From the NCBI GenBank assembly GCA_020064725.1, contig JAGTWJ010000002.1, forward strand, positions 496,001 to 560,000: a stretch of 64,000 bases of DNA. The letters are read 5' to 3'. Source of the stretch: Drechslerella dactyloides. Its lineage: Eukaryota; Ascomycota; Orbiliomycetes; Orbiliales; Orbiliaceae. The translations under genes were made by a program, and so were the position numbers. Positions 36,163-47,879 of the stretch are shown in pieces. Position 1 is the first letter of the stretch, and each line of letters begins with the position of its first letter. Below the pieces are notes generated by a model that worked only from the letters and a program-made list of their open reading frames with translations, was not told where the DNA came from and did no database searches.

Positions 36163-37911
36163 CTTGACTGGTCCCGAGATACTGTGTACCATCCTATATA
36201 TTCACCACCTTGTGTCTCTTGGCGAGCCGAGCACGAGCCTGTTGGAGTTTACGCAGCCGATCGTTGTGCAAGCTATCCCCTCACTGTGACTGGCACTGTC
36301 GAGCCTACCAGACGGAATGAAGCGAACCGACATGAGCCCATCCGAAAACAGATCAACCCAGAAGCCAAAAAAATGTGAATTTAGGGAGAGGGATGGTTTA
36401 AGTACTCGCTCGCTGTCTAAGGAGGATCGTGGGGAACTGCATGTACAACTTAGTCAAATGCAGGACTAGACGATCGCACCGACAACTGTGAGGCTGGCAA
36501 AATCTCGCAGCGCAAAAAATCGCAGCTGCGGAACTTCAAAACCGGGCACGGAGCAGGAAGACAGCAGCGTGCGTGGACGAGGCTCATAACTTAATCAAGC
36601 CGCTTAGCTATCTTCCCCTCTCGGCTGCTTCGGCCGGCTTCCAATCCACGGACCCTGTTGGCTGCGAGATGCTGGCCAACCAGTAGAGCAGCCTCGTTAT
36701 CGTGTGCTGATCTTAGGAGCTGTGGGTCTTCGGTAAACGTGCATGGAGATATGCAGACAGCGGCACACGCAGTTTGTGGAGCTCGAGGCTCAAATAACTG
36801 ATTATGAGTTTGACTCCGCGGTCGAGCACGAGATACACGCCAGTGGGCGATGCATAGTAGTTAATTAAATCTAGCTGTCCATCGAACATAATATATCGTG
36901 GTAAGATGCACTTTGTCCTCGTCTTTGAGAGACAGTAAGACTGTTGACATAAAAATTCAGTCGAGTTTAGCCTTGATACCGGTTCAGCGGATATATGTTC
37001 TCCGCTCAATGCCAAGGAATCCAAGGGAGGCTTGACCCTGTTGTGCAAAGATATTTCCTGTCGTGAAAGTTTGAGAGCGCGAGCGGACCCACACACCAGG
37101 CGTATCTCGGACGCTCATTGGTCCAGTTTCCATAGCGTGATGGTGCACGCATCTGGAGCCCGTCGGCGATGTGCGGTATTTTTGGAAGCGGATTGAGATC
37201 GGTGCCATGGAAATCGAGCAGCGAGATCGCAAGATGTCGATTTCACCGGCGTATGTCTCGCAATCTCGGCTCGAAGTTGAGGTTTGAGATTCAAAGATGA
37301 GGCTCAGCTGAGTGCAGCTAGTGTCGAGATGGTAGCACCAGCCTGACTAATCAGTCACTGTCGCCAGAATAGGAAACTTCGCAACATGCAACACCTCCAA
37401 CCCAGAAAACATCTGCTTGTTCGAGTTGCATGTCATCCAACGGCCAACTGTCAGTGCCAGGACCAAATGGCCAAAGACCGTCAAAGAAATGTCCTGGATG
37501 GTGTGTATACTAACCGTAAGCACCGTTGACTATCCCAACTACACTGACTACAAACTAGTCCGACGAGCAAACTATGCGTTTCACCAACGACGCAGATGTA
37601 TCTCAATATGCACCTTCGAGTTCGACCTAACCTACGTCGACCAGATATATATATGGCCAACCAACAAAAATTTCCTGGCACAGTTTCAGCGACCACTCCT
37701 CCTGACAAATGGCCAGTAGTGTCTAGTATAGTCTCATATTACGAGTGCAATTTCATCCTCGTGTGGCTGGCGAGCGAGCGAGCGAGCGAGCCGACTTGTA
37801 AACGAATTGAAAGGCGCCCAATGCAGTTTCAACTCGTTAATGATCGTCTTCTTATCAACTGTTCTGCGCATTTGCGGTCGATATAGTAGTGATAGCCAAA
37901 TTCCATCTATC
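36163..37911. promoter_or_regulatory. Divergent intergenic region between two surface-protein genes
   Basis: 1.75 kb between two opposite start codons, expected to hold both promoters. It includes a GCGA tetranucleotide repeat at 37770-37791. Small open frames inside show no domain content. Confidence 0.4.
37770..37791. repeat. (GCGA)5 microsatellite
   Basis: Five and a half GCGA units about 120 bp upstream of the start codon at 37912. Confidence 0.8.
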
Positions 37912-39723
37912 ATGCTGCGGAAAACCATCTTGTCCGTTTTATTCTCTGCTACCGCCTTTGCAGTTACATCGCCACAGCGAGATGCACTCGACGACAGACT
38001 TGCATACAGCCTCAATTTCCAGATATCTCCTCGCGACGCCAGTGACTGCTCAAACGGGACTCATCGATGGAACTCGCTCAAAGGAAATTGTCTGGACGAT
38101 TCCAGCACTCTAGCATTGTATCGCCCGCAGCTAAAGCCACACGATGGCGCAAACGATATTAGCATCTTCGGCCGCTATCTCGCAAACCTCGGCCTCCACC
38201 CGCGGCAAGCCCTCTGCGGCCCCGACGAAATCTTCTGCTGGGGCATCAACTGCTGTAGCCCCGGCGAAACCTGCGGCAGCATCAGCGACGGCTGCCAAGT
38301 CTCCTGGAGCACCATCTACACAACGACAACGACGACCTCGCTAGCCACCATTACGTCGTGGGTGTACCCGAACACAAGCGGGGTAAGCTACACCACCGTT
38401 ACCGTCAACACGACCGCCTACGCCACGTCATTCAACCAGATTACACTCACCGGGGAGGGGCTCGACGACGTGATCGAGGCCAACTTCGACGTGCAGACTA
38501 CGCTCGTCTTATCAGCGTACACGCCGCCGGCCGTTACGACCACGCATACGATAACGTTAACGAGTCCAGTGCAGCCGCAGGCCGTCGCACAACAGCAGCA
38601 GCAGCCGCGTACTACCACGCCGCCAGCACTCCAGGTGCGGCAGGAACGGGAAACCGGCAGGCCGCTGCTGCTACCCCGTGTGGATATACCAAAGCGGTCC
38701 GCTGGCACCAGCTACACCACTTTGACGGTATATCTAACCTCATTCTTCACAACGAGCACCATCGCGACGGCGTCGAATGCCCCCCTCGTGCAAACTGTCA
38801 CGTCCACCGTCTCGTCCGTCGCGACGAAGAATCAGACGCACTATGAGACGCCGACGGGGTTCTTGACGTCGACGATCATGCTGACATCCATGACGACGTC
38901 GTATGCGTATGGCACTGCCGCCACGCCGACGAGGGCGTATTATGTAACCGTCACGGCGACGGCGACACCAAGATTTACTGAAACTGGCGGATTGGCGGCT
39001 CCGACGATCGCGATTGTACCGGCTGGTGAGGGAGATTCCGGTTCGGAGTCAAGCTCTCGTCGACGTCAGCTGTCGCCCGGTGCCGTGGCCGGGATTGTGC
39101 TGGGTGTGGCGCTGGCTTTCGTGATAGCCGCTGCAGGTGTCTTCTTCCTCCGTCGGAGACATATGTTTGTCGAAGCGGACGAGAAGGACTCAAGCATGAA
39201 TGCCCTGCCGCCGCCGGTACCGTCTCTCCTTCCGTCGCCGAAGCCACCGATTGGAGAGATCCTGCAGCCGCCACCTGCCCGACGGAAAAGCACCGAGCTG
39301 CCAGACTCGCCAATGTCATATTTGTTCTTCTCAGGGTTGAACGATGACCTCGCCACCATCGCTGCGGCGAGGAACCCGAATCCCAAGTCCAATGCCATCC
39401 AGTCGTACGGCCAAAACTATAAGAACCAAAGCGGCGGCCGCGGCGGCCACAATAACACACCACTGGTGTCATCCTCGCGACACTCAAGAAAAGGAAGCAG
39501 GAACAGCTCAATGACGTCCATCTCTCCGGTACCGGAAGAAGCAGAGAACGAAGCCGAGATCTTCGATCCGGAAAATTGGAACGGCGAGACAGCTAGTCAA
39601 CGAGGGAGCGCCGAGCACGGCAACTGGGGACGAGGGTATGGGGGCCGCGGCGGATATTATAATGTCGCCAACAGGGCTGCTAGTGGCGGCGAGAGGCCGA
39701 CGGGGGCCGGATGGGGGAGGTAA
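37912..39723 (+). CDS. Thr/Ser-rich single-pass surface protein with small Cys module
   Basis: An intronless gene of 603 residues from the ATG at 37912. The frame is open further upstream to 37807, but only this start places a signal peptide ('MLRKTILSVLFSATAFAVTS') at the N-terminus. A compact cysteine module lies at about 102-128 ('CGPDEIFCWGINCCSPGETC..C'). A long Thr/Ser/Val-rich stalk (about 130-385) with N-glycosylation sites follows. One membrane helix (about 390-413, 'AGIVLGVALAFVIAAAGVFF') is followed by R-R-R. The cytosolic tail (415-603) has Pro-rich, Arg/Ser-rich and Gly-rich segments, ending in an R-G-G-like region. The layout matches wall-integrity sensors or adhesin-like receptors, but no named domain is certain. 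It is head-to-head with the similar gene at 34748-36162. Confidence 0.8.
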   Translation: MLRKTILSVLFSATAFAVTSPQRDALDDRLAYSLNFQISPRDASDCSNGTHRWNSLKGNCLDDSSTLALYRPQLKPHDGANDISIFGRYLANLGLHPRQALCGPDEIFCWGINCCSPGETCGSISDGCQVSWSTIYTTTTTTSLATITSWVYPNTSGVSYTTVTVNTTAYATSFNQITLTGEGLDDVIEANFDVQTTLVLSAYTPPAVTTTHTITLTSPVQPQAVAQQQQQPRTTTPPALQVRQERETGRPLLLPRVDIPKRSAGTSYTTLTVYLTSFFTTSTIATASNAPLVQTVTSTVSSVATKNQTHYETPTGFLTSTIMLTSMTTSYAYGTAATPTRAYYVTVTATATPRFTETGGLAAPTIAIVPAGEGDSGSESSSRRRQLSPGAVAGIVLGVALAFVIAAAGVFFLRRRHMFVEADEKDSSMNALPPPVPSLLPSPKPPIGEILQPPPARRKSTELPDSPMSYLFFSGLNDDLATIAAARNPNPKSNAIQSYGQNYKNQSGGRGGHNNTPLVSSSRHSRKGSRNSSMTSISPVPEEAENEAEIFDPENWNGETASQRGSAEHGNWGRGYGGRGGYYNVANRAASGGERPTGAGWGR

Positions 39724-42700
39724 GGAAGCGCATCCATACACGCCTGTCGACATACGCATGCGACGGAATGTATACGTATCATAGGTGCAAATATCACCGT
39801 ATCGCGTTTGGCAGGAGGAGGATGCACGCATGCATCCATGTAGTGGTTATTATAATCACGTCGCTACATATCTATTCGGTCACATTCGCACTCTGTACGT
39901 ACTCTTATACTAGTATACTACTAGTCGCCATCGGAAATAGAAATATACACATCTCGCGGCGAAGGCCTGGTGCCGCCGCTAGATGCGCGTGCCGGCAGTC
40001 ACGAGTTTGGGTGCGATCGACTGCTTTGGACCCTTAGCGCGGCTTCGGAGGAGGTTCTAGTTTTTTAAGCATCATTCGAGGTATTCGTCGAATAAAAGTC
40101 TAATGGAACTCAGATGTCCACCTGGCGTCATAGTAATAGATACCTGTGATAGGAGGGACCCTTACGGTGGTCACGAGTGCCCGGTCGACACGCTCGTTCC
40201 CTACGCCCTGCGAGGGAGGGAGGGATGGATCGCATGGACCAGCCGGACGTGGACCCACTTTTTCGCCTGTTCGGGCCCTTGGAAAAGATGTGTTCCAGAA
40301 GGGGTCTGCGTACCACGTGGCAGCCATTTCCATTTGGGATAGCGATAACAAAAGTCAGTTCCGTATCGATAGGCATTCCCGCTAAGCACTTGCGCTTCTT
40401 CGCGAGCAGCAGGCCAAAGATGCAAGCAGCGGTGATAAATAGATGAATGGCTGGCGTTGGAAGGCAGGGCCTCTGATATCGATAGCTGGATATCGTGTAA
40501 CCAGCCGAGGTGACACTGTATTCGAGAAGCGCTGCAGACGACATGTCGACAGCGCAGCCTCGATAACGCCGACAGCCGGGTTGAAGACTGAACACAGCTT
40601 GTTCAACGTAACTCGTACCGACGTGTCTTGAATTAGCTAGAATTCTAGGGGGCACAGGATATCCCATATCATGCTGTTCTATTGATAGTGAGGTGTAGAT
40701 ATAGGAGATGCCGCATTCATAACGATGGTCGTGCTGCATAGCAGGCGCAATTATGGCTCCTGTGAGACCGGTCAGCTGTGGAAATTTGTTTCCAAAAGGC
40801 TTGGTGCGTTCTGCATTCCTGCAGGACGGGAGCTATCTATCGGCGTACGTATGGATGCTGCGTACGCCGATGGCTGTTCGTCCAAACCCGGAAGTACGGT
40901 CGTGATGTGGAGGGCACGGCGAACTGGCCAACATGTCCACAGCCGCTGCATCCGATCAGGAGCTACAGAGTACCTACATCTCTGTAGGCAATTACATGCA
41001 TGGCATAGGAGAAAATGATTCCTGCGAGAGATTGGGAGTAATATTCCGGATCGAGAGCTTGCATGATGTAACCGAGACATCATCTCGACAACGCATCCGT
41101 GTGAGCATTAGTTAATTTCTCTTACAAGCAGGCTCCAGTCTGGTCGGATTCAGGAAGGAATTTCGAGGATGGATGCGTTGGCAGGAGGGGATAGCACCCG
41201 TTCTTCACATCATTTCCTCCCTACAGTAACTGCAGCTCTGCTGCCCTTGAAGGTGACGGAAAACCCTGACCGAACCCGATATCGGATTGAGCGTGCGTTA
41301 CGTTGAAGGGACGCAAATTTGTGCAGCAGGGAACGGCTCAAACGAAGGGTGCATGTGGGACTACCCGTCTCCAAACAGCTAACGTGTGAGTATGAGGTGC
41401 AGGACGGCAGATGCCCTGTAGGTGCGTTCGGGATCCCGCTTGAGAATGTCATCTGGCCCTTGAACCGTCCCCAGCTTTTAGGCTAGTCAAACGAAAAATG
41501 CACGGCTTGAGGATGGAGGCACACCACCCATCCGGCTCCCCGCTCAGAAAGCCACTCGACGGAGGGAGGCATCGTGACCCGAGAGAATGAGCGAGCCACT
41601 AGGCGAGAGACAACTGGAGTGCCGAGTTGACGTTGCAACAGCTGCCTCTGTCGAAATTCGGTGGGATTCGATTCGACGACGGGAGAAGCTCAATCGAGTG
41701 ATTCTGTGCCTTGTGGTGTGTTCTGGCTGGACAATTTGCAATCACGGGATGGCGGAGTCGAAGCAGACCATAATGCGCTGGTGCGGGAAATTGGGCAATG
41801 TATTCGATACGATGCAGCCAGAAATTTGAGAGGGTCTTCGTGCAGACGAACGAACGACGAGGAAACAACGGCGGTAGGGGGTAATGCTTAGTCGGCACCC
41901 GTATAATGCCATTAGTCAGCCCGGAGAGCTATTTGAAATGTGACGGGGCGTCGAAAACTGGAATCCCGTGGCGGCAAAGCATCATGGTGCATGCAGCGCA
42001 GCCAGCATCTGGAGCATACGCAAGTGGCCGATGGCTAAGCCGCTGCCGAATCGATTGTGATTTTGGGGAAATTCCTCGGAAAGGGCCAGGCTAACCCCGT
42101 CGGCCGGATGTTCGATCGAGCTTGTCGCCGACGGACAGCTTCTTTTGCTGTGCTACCCCTGGACAGTACAGGATGCCTGCTCACAGCCATCCAACCTCGG
42201 TCGGTGGACGGAGTCTGCACCGTCCACAGCACGGTACCTTGCCTGCTGCGTATGCAGGTCACCTACGTGGTCCCGGCCGGTGCGACTCGATGCTGAGATC
42301 TTTCTTTAGTAATCACGAAGCCTCCCCCAAGGCTTCGACGAAAGGAACGAGCCAGCAGCTTCCTTCCGGCCTCCGTCTGTAGGTACGCCTGTCTCTGTCT
42401 GCCTGGCCCTGGGAGACAGACAGCTTGGGCAAACCGGCCAGCGAGCGAATCAGCTCCCAGCCGCACGTGCGGGGCGATCAGGTTGGTGGCAAGCTGCGCC
42501 GTCTGATTGGTGAAACGGCCCCTGCACTTTGACTCAGCCGTTGGTCGTCTGTCCATGCTTTCTTGTCTGCTTCTGGGTCTGGGCGGGATATGCAAGCGTC
42601 GTCAGTTTTTTCTTTTGTGCCCGAGTGGAACGGAGCGGGTGGGGGAGAAGGCGGTGGGCAGTGTATCCGAAGAGGAAGAGGCTGGAATGAAAAAGAAAGA

Positions 42701-42967
42701 GTACCTGCTGCCCTTCTTCGTCCAAACATCCTCCCCCTTCCTGTGCTCGGGTTATATATTCTCTCCATGATCCTTCTGTCTCTCGCATCGCGAGTCGGCA
42801 CGGCCAGCCAGACTCCGTTGGAGCTGAATCACAGCGAACAGATTGTATAAATTACCATCGACACCTGAAGAAGAGAAGAAGAGTTATCGAAGAGAAGAGT
42901 TCCCAACAGAAGAAGAAATCAATACATCATCACCTTTTATCCGACAACACACAACACACAACGCAAA
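39724..42967. other. Intergenic region (3.2 kb)
   Basis: No convincing gene. Many overlapping open frames of 60-200 codons occur on both strands without domain-like content; the longest is 40128-40739 on the minus strand. The last 130 bp are a purine-rich leader of the gene at 42968. Confidence 0.4.
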
Positions 42968-44211
42968 ATGGCGTCTCCTCGGTCGGCGCTGGCTCCTCAC
43001 CACGCCGCCATCAAAGCCCAGATTCTCCGTCTGCTGAATCACTCCTCTCCGGACGACCTCCGCCGTCTCCTCGAAGAGATCTCGATCCAGCAGGACGTCC
43101 TCGAGAGTGTCTACGATCTCTGGCCCGATCTGCCCCACGCCTACGATGCCGAGCGCGAAGAGCTGGCGGACGAGCGGAAGGAGGTCTACGTCCTCTACGA
43201 CGCTGCGCTGGACGACCGGGAAAAGATTCGCAGGAGATGGGAAAGACTGCTGAGCAAGCACCGATGGGGCCGTCACGAAGTCGACGAATTGAGGAAGTGC
43301 AGAGATTACATGGCCAAAAACGCCGTCAAGATGGTTGGTCTCTGTGTCGAATACGCAGAGTTCGCGAGGTGAGTCTCCTATCGTCACATTAAATGCATCC
43401 ATTGGCACTGCCACCAACAGAAATGAAGGATCCAATATAAGAATCACCGCTGACTCAGGTTTCCAAATATAATAGTCAAATCCAGGGCCTTGCCACATTC
43501 GAAGACGACCTCAGAGTCAAGCTCGAGAAGCTCTACGTCGACGAGCACCTCTCCACCACATCGAAACTACGCAGGATGAGGAATATCCTGAATATCTACT
43601 TTGAGTCCGCCCCGCGGGCTGAGCGATACACCTACCGCCGGCGGTCGCTTTCACCGGACGAGGAGGAAGACTACTGGGTCCCCGAATCTAAAGTCGAGCC
43701 CCCGAACTCGCGAGACCCATACATCAACATCTCGTACCAAAAGCCACGATCCCGCCCCGACCGTCACGAAAGCAAGCGTCACCGACGAGAACGCGAACGC
43801 GAGCGGGAACGGGAGGAACCCGAACGGTACCCTGAGTTCAGCTACGAAGTTGAAGACATCGACGAGCCGACAGTCCAACAGGTCTACATGGCCGATTCCT
43901 CTCGCCACGCCTTCCGAAGCTCGAGCCACGATACGTCATTCCTCTGGCGGTCCAGGGGCTCCAAGGACGACGAATATGGCAACCGCCACTCCGGTCGCCG
44001 GTTCTCCCTCTCTTACACACATCTTCCGCACCCCGAACCCCACGCCCACGGCGAGAAGCGACGTACCAGTTCTGGAGTGAAGCACCATCGTCCTCGATAC
44101 GACGACGAAGAAGAACGCCATCAGAGGAGAAACAGCCGCTACTTGGACGTTCCCAAGCCCAAGTCGCCGCAGAAACAATATACCAGCTGGGAGGTTTATG
44201 AAATCGTCTAG
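42968..44211 (+). CDS. Charged, Arg/Glu-rich protein of unknown function
   Basis: Two exons (42968-43368, 43476-44211) encode 378 residues; the join restores 'EFARSQIQGLATFEDDLRVKLEKLY'. The start context (CAAAATGG) follows a typical A-rich fungal leader. Residues 1-190 are predicted mostly helical, with charged repeats such as 'LRRLLEEISIQQDVLE', 'DDREKIRRRWERLL' and 'KLRRMRNILNIYFES', suggesting coiled coils. Residues 190-378 look disordered, with Arg/Tyr/Ser-rich stretches, an R-E-R-E repeat near residue 270 and many 'RRSLSP' or 'RRFSLS' sites that could be phosphorylated. RE/RS-rich tails are seen in nuclear RNA-associated proteins, but no family is recognised and the role is unknown. Confidence 0.75.
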
Positions 44212-47200
44212 ATTCCTCGATACCCTCTAGACTCTATTGTCTACCCGGCTGGCCTGGATTGCGATTGCTTGTTACTGTTTTGCACATCTTGGTTTTATTT
44301 CTGTTCCCTTATGTCACTGGGTGAATTATATGCTCTTATACACCTTTTAAGCAGCTATTTGGTATCCGCAGGATGGTTTATGTCTTATCTTTGTTCTTTT
44401 TGAAGTTTCTGCTTTGACGGTCACTACTCTCGACGGTGTTTTCAAATTTTTATCCCTTTCATTTGTACATCATTTACATTGCGGACGGCGCCATTTACAT
44501 TCCGGCTCTTTGACACACTGTACGGGGAACAGTTTTTTTTTAGTTTTTTTTCAGTTTTGCTCTCTATGCGTGCATACTATATCCCTGGTTTGGCTATTTG
44601 GGAATATTGCGATTTTGAATTGGGGAACTTTCTCTCTTTCATATATCCCTGGCGCTCTATTGATTTGCCTGCGCTGTTTTGTATCTTTTCTAAATTGTTA
44701 TGGAATGATTTTGATTTTGACTGCCTCCTCAAATTCTTCTTTCATGGTTTGGGACACACACCGGCATCGTCCTTTCCGATTCCTCTTGTATCATGGACAT
44801 AAACATAAAGCATAGTAATATTAGTATCAAATCCATAGACGACAGAATATGAAAAGCAATGACGCAATTAATATCTATTCCGAGATGTCCCAAGCGATCG
44901 ATATGTGACCGGGGTACGCGATATTCCAACATGTTCCGAGCTGAAACGAAGAGCGCCGGAGAGTTCAGACATGATGATGGACTGACCGGGTACGGCAAGG
45001 CGATCCTCGGTACGAACGAATCTAGCTTCACAGCCACCATGCCATTGCATTCATTCTCAGCCCTGCTTACGTTGAACTCGGCTCCATCTCACTATGAATC
45101 AATTCACACAGCTGAAGCTAGGCTACAGCCGCTTAGAACTTTCTAGAGCTTGACTGAAGCATGGAGCTTCGCTGGAATGGGATGAAATGAGGACAATTGT
45201 ATGACAGTCTTGGCTTGGGGATGCATGTCGAGGCCAGCCAGTCTTCCAAGGCTTGATTGGATGCATCTGATTTAATGACACCACAGCATTTTCATGGATC
45301 CATGGAATCAAGTGTAAGCCAATTGAGACCTCGGGCGACATGCATACTGTGGTGACACCATGCTGCAAAACGTCGTCATAGTTCGTCTTTGAGATTGAGA
45401 AACGAATAGACCCTTACATTGGTCCCGGAACTATACTACTCTCACATATATACTTTGAGAGTGTAGATGTCGTGGTCACCGATTTGAAGCGAAATTCGGA
45501 GTGAAGGATCCGCGCCGCAGCATATTTATTGGTTGTCGATTGCCTTTGACGCTCGCAAACCACAGTGGTAAGGCATGAAGGCGGAGAATTCTTGGGCAGC
45601 CTTAAAATCTAGTAGCTTTATCAACAAAATTTCAAATTGTGTCGAGTCATAAAACGTAAAGGATTATGGCCTATATATATAGAAGTGAGAATGCCTACTT
45701 TGTATCAGCCTGCTCGTATTGACTCGGCTGCAAGAACATCAGCATCCGCTTCACAACAAGCTTCAGATGTTCGAATTTTCGATCAAGATCTGACAGTTCC
45801 GAGCCCGCATAGCTCTAACTCTAGCTTCTCACATATGCGCAGTACCTTACTGAAGGCAAGATCCGCCACTCTACATACATGCTACATGTGATTAGCCTCT
45901 CAAGCTCTAGTGCTTGGCCACTCCGAAGGAGCGCGGACTGGAGCTGGCCGTTTTCTGCTGCAGTTGTAGCTTAAAGCTCCGGTTCTATACTCAAGAATGC
46001 AAGCTATTAATATAGCTAGGGCCGATTAGAGGCGTATCAGTAGACACGTTGACCCCGCACTGGGGCCGTAAATATGTATGGGCATCCGTGCCGTCTTCAC
46101 CAGATCCGGGCAGGAGGGCTGTATCACAAGAAATGTTGGGGGATTGCCTGCATGCGGTTAGTGTGGGTCGAGGACTTCCGGATTGTGTTTGTGAATACAG
46201 CGCACGTCTACGGTGAAATGCTTGGAAGCAAGTGCTGAAATAGGCAGATGGTAAAACACTGCAACCGTTCCTTTGTGGAAGGGTGTACGAAGCTTGTCTA
46301 TAGCTGTCGAGCTATATGGTTATGGTAAAATGCTCGCCAGAAAATGTCCACATCAAGTTAATATAATATTTTTTCCTCTTGCGACGCTGTGGGGACGGCA
46401 CACGCGGTCGCTAAAGGTTCGGCTCCAGATACGGTACATGATAATAGATGTGCTGTATGACACAATAATGACCACTAGCGCGACTCCGAGTGTTATTGAC
46501 TGGCTGTCGTCTGCCTCGAGACAGATCAGTTAGGTATAATTTCAAGACAAAATTCAAGAAATATAGGACAAAGACATATCACTCTCATGACATTGGACCT
46601 ATAGGATCGATAGGCATACGCGCACAGGAAAATACGCGTACATACGGGTATTGTAGCGATTCAGCTGAATCCAGCAGTCATAAACGGGCGATTTGAAGCC
46701 GTGCATCTATAGCCTGTCGTTCCGGAATTTTCTGATTGTGTCTCCTTAAAGTAAGTGTACTTAATACTTATATAACATAATGATATAGTCAGCTGTCAGG
46801 TGGCGGTTGGCGAGCGAGCCCGCGCGCAAGGCGCCTGTCACGGATACTGAGATTACGACCGGCATTTTTGAATTGCGCGGGTGTCACTCACGATACCCGC
46901 AGCCCACTAGTATGCTGTGTGCTTCGCTATCGAGTATCAACCACCTAGATTCGGATCTGTTCCGAAAAGAAGAACACAGCCAGTCCGAAACATGCTAACA
47001 CAGAGTCCTGACGCCAGTTTTCCCGTTGCATGTCTCCGGATCCATACTTCGAAATGGCCTTAAACTTCCCGCAGTAGTTGATCTTCTAAATATCAGGGAC
47101 TCGCTTTCGCTCCCGGCTTTTTGTATTGAGGGCAAGAAATGGTATAAGATCTCGAGGCTTATATTTGGACTTCGGTTACCGGTTTAGCTACAGTAGTAAT

Positions 47201-47879
47201 GCCAGCACGCAGGCTAGAGGACGGCCGTTTGGTTTACCAGACTGAAAGACAAGTAAGAATGCAGGCGCAGATGTGGGGCATGAAAATGCCGAGGCGAGGC
47301 TGAAGTGGCGATATCGCGACCGCTAGAGGTCTCTATCGCGCCGATATCGACCCGGCCGATAATTATATCAGCCTCGTGGGATTCTGAGAGTGATTAGATA
47401 CCCCGCCCCGGTATCTGAGGTCTCTTCCGGATTTCAACCGCCAGCTATCGATTTTTCGTCAGAACTCAACTACCCATCCTGTCAAATTTGATGCCGTCGC
47501 GAGTGAAATCGTGACAACAGGTCGACGGATTCGATTTGATTCAAACTCGCTGGACAAAGAGAACATTGGGACTTCTTTACTAGTAACAGGCCTGCAGGTG
47601 GAGCGACATACTTCGCAGCCGGCGTCGGAGGAGCTTTTTCGAATCACGGTCTTGCTCGACGGTTCCTTTCCATATTCCTTTTGAAGTTCTCATCCAGGAC
47701 TGCTACAATTCCAGCTTCTCGCCTTGTCAACTCCCAGAGCCCGTCGACCCCGCTGCGAGGAAATTTCCAACACAACGCCAACACTTCCAGAACGTTGTGA
47801 TAGTTAAGCACGCGCAGATTGGGCATAATATACGGCATCTTTCCTTGTTAAATATAGTGACCACAAAGGAAGCTAGAAG
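44212..47879. other. Gene-poor region (3.7 kb)
   Basis: A T-rich 3' flank to about 44,820 is followed by AT-rich sequence without a convincing gene. Minus-strand frames at 47459-47838 next to the start of the ubiquitin-fusion gene show no domain and are not called. Nothing resembling a complete transposon was recognised. Confidence 0.4.

Noticed and set aside
40128..40739. 203-codon minus-strand frame in the 39.7-43 kb gap
   Set aside because: No domain, irregular composition, and several competing frames on the opposite strand. A short hydrophobic segment alone is not enough to call a gene.
47459..47838. Two adjacent minus-strand frames just left of the ubiquitin-fusion gene
   Set aside because: They begin 42 bp from the opposite start codon, lie in different frames and show no domain; the second lacks an ATG start.
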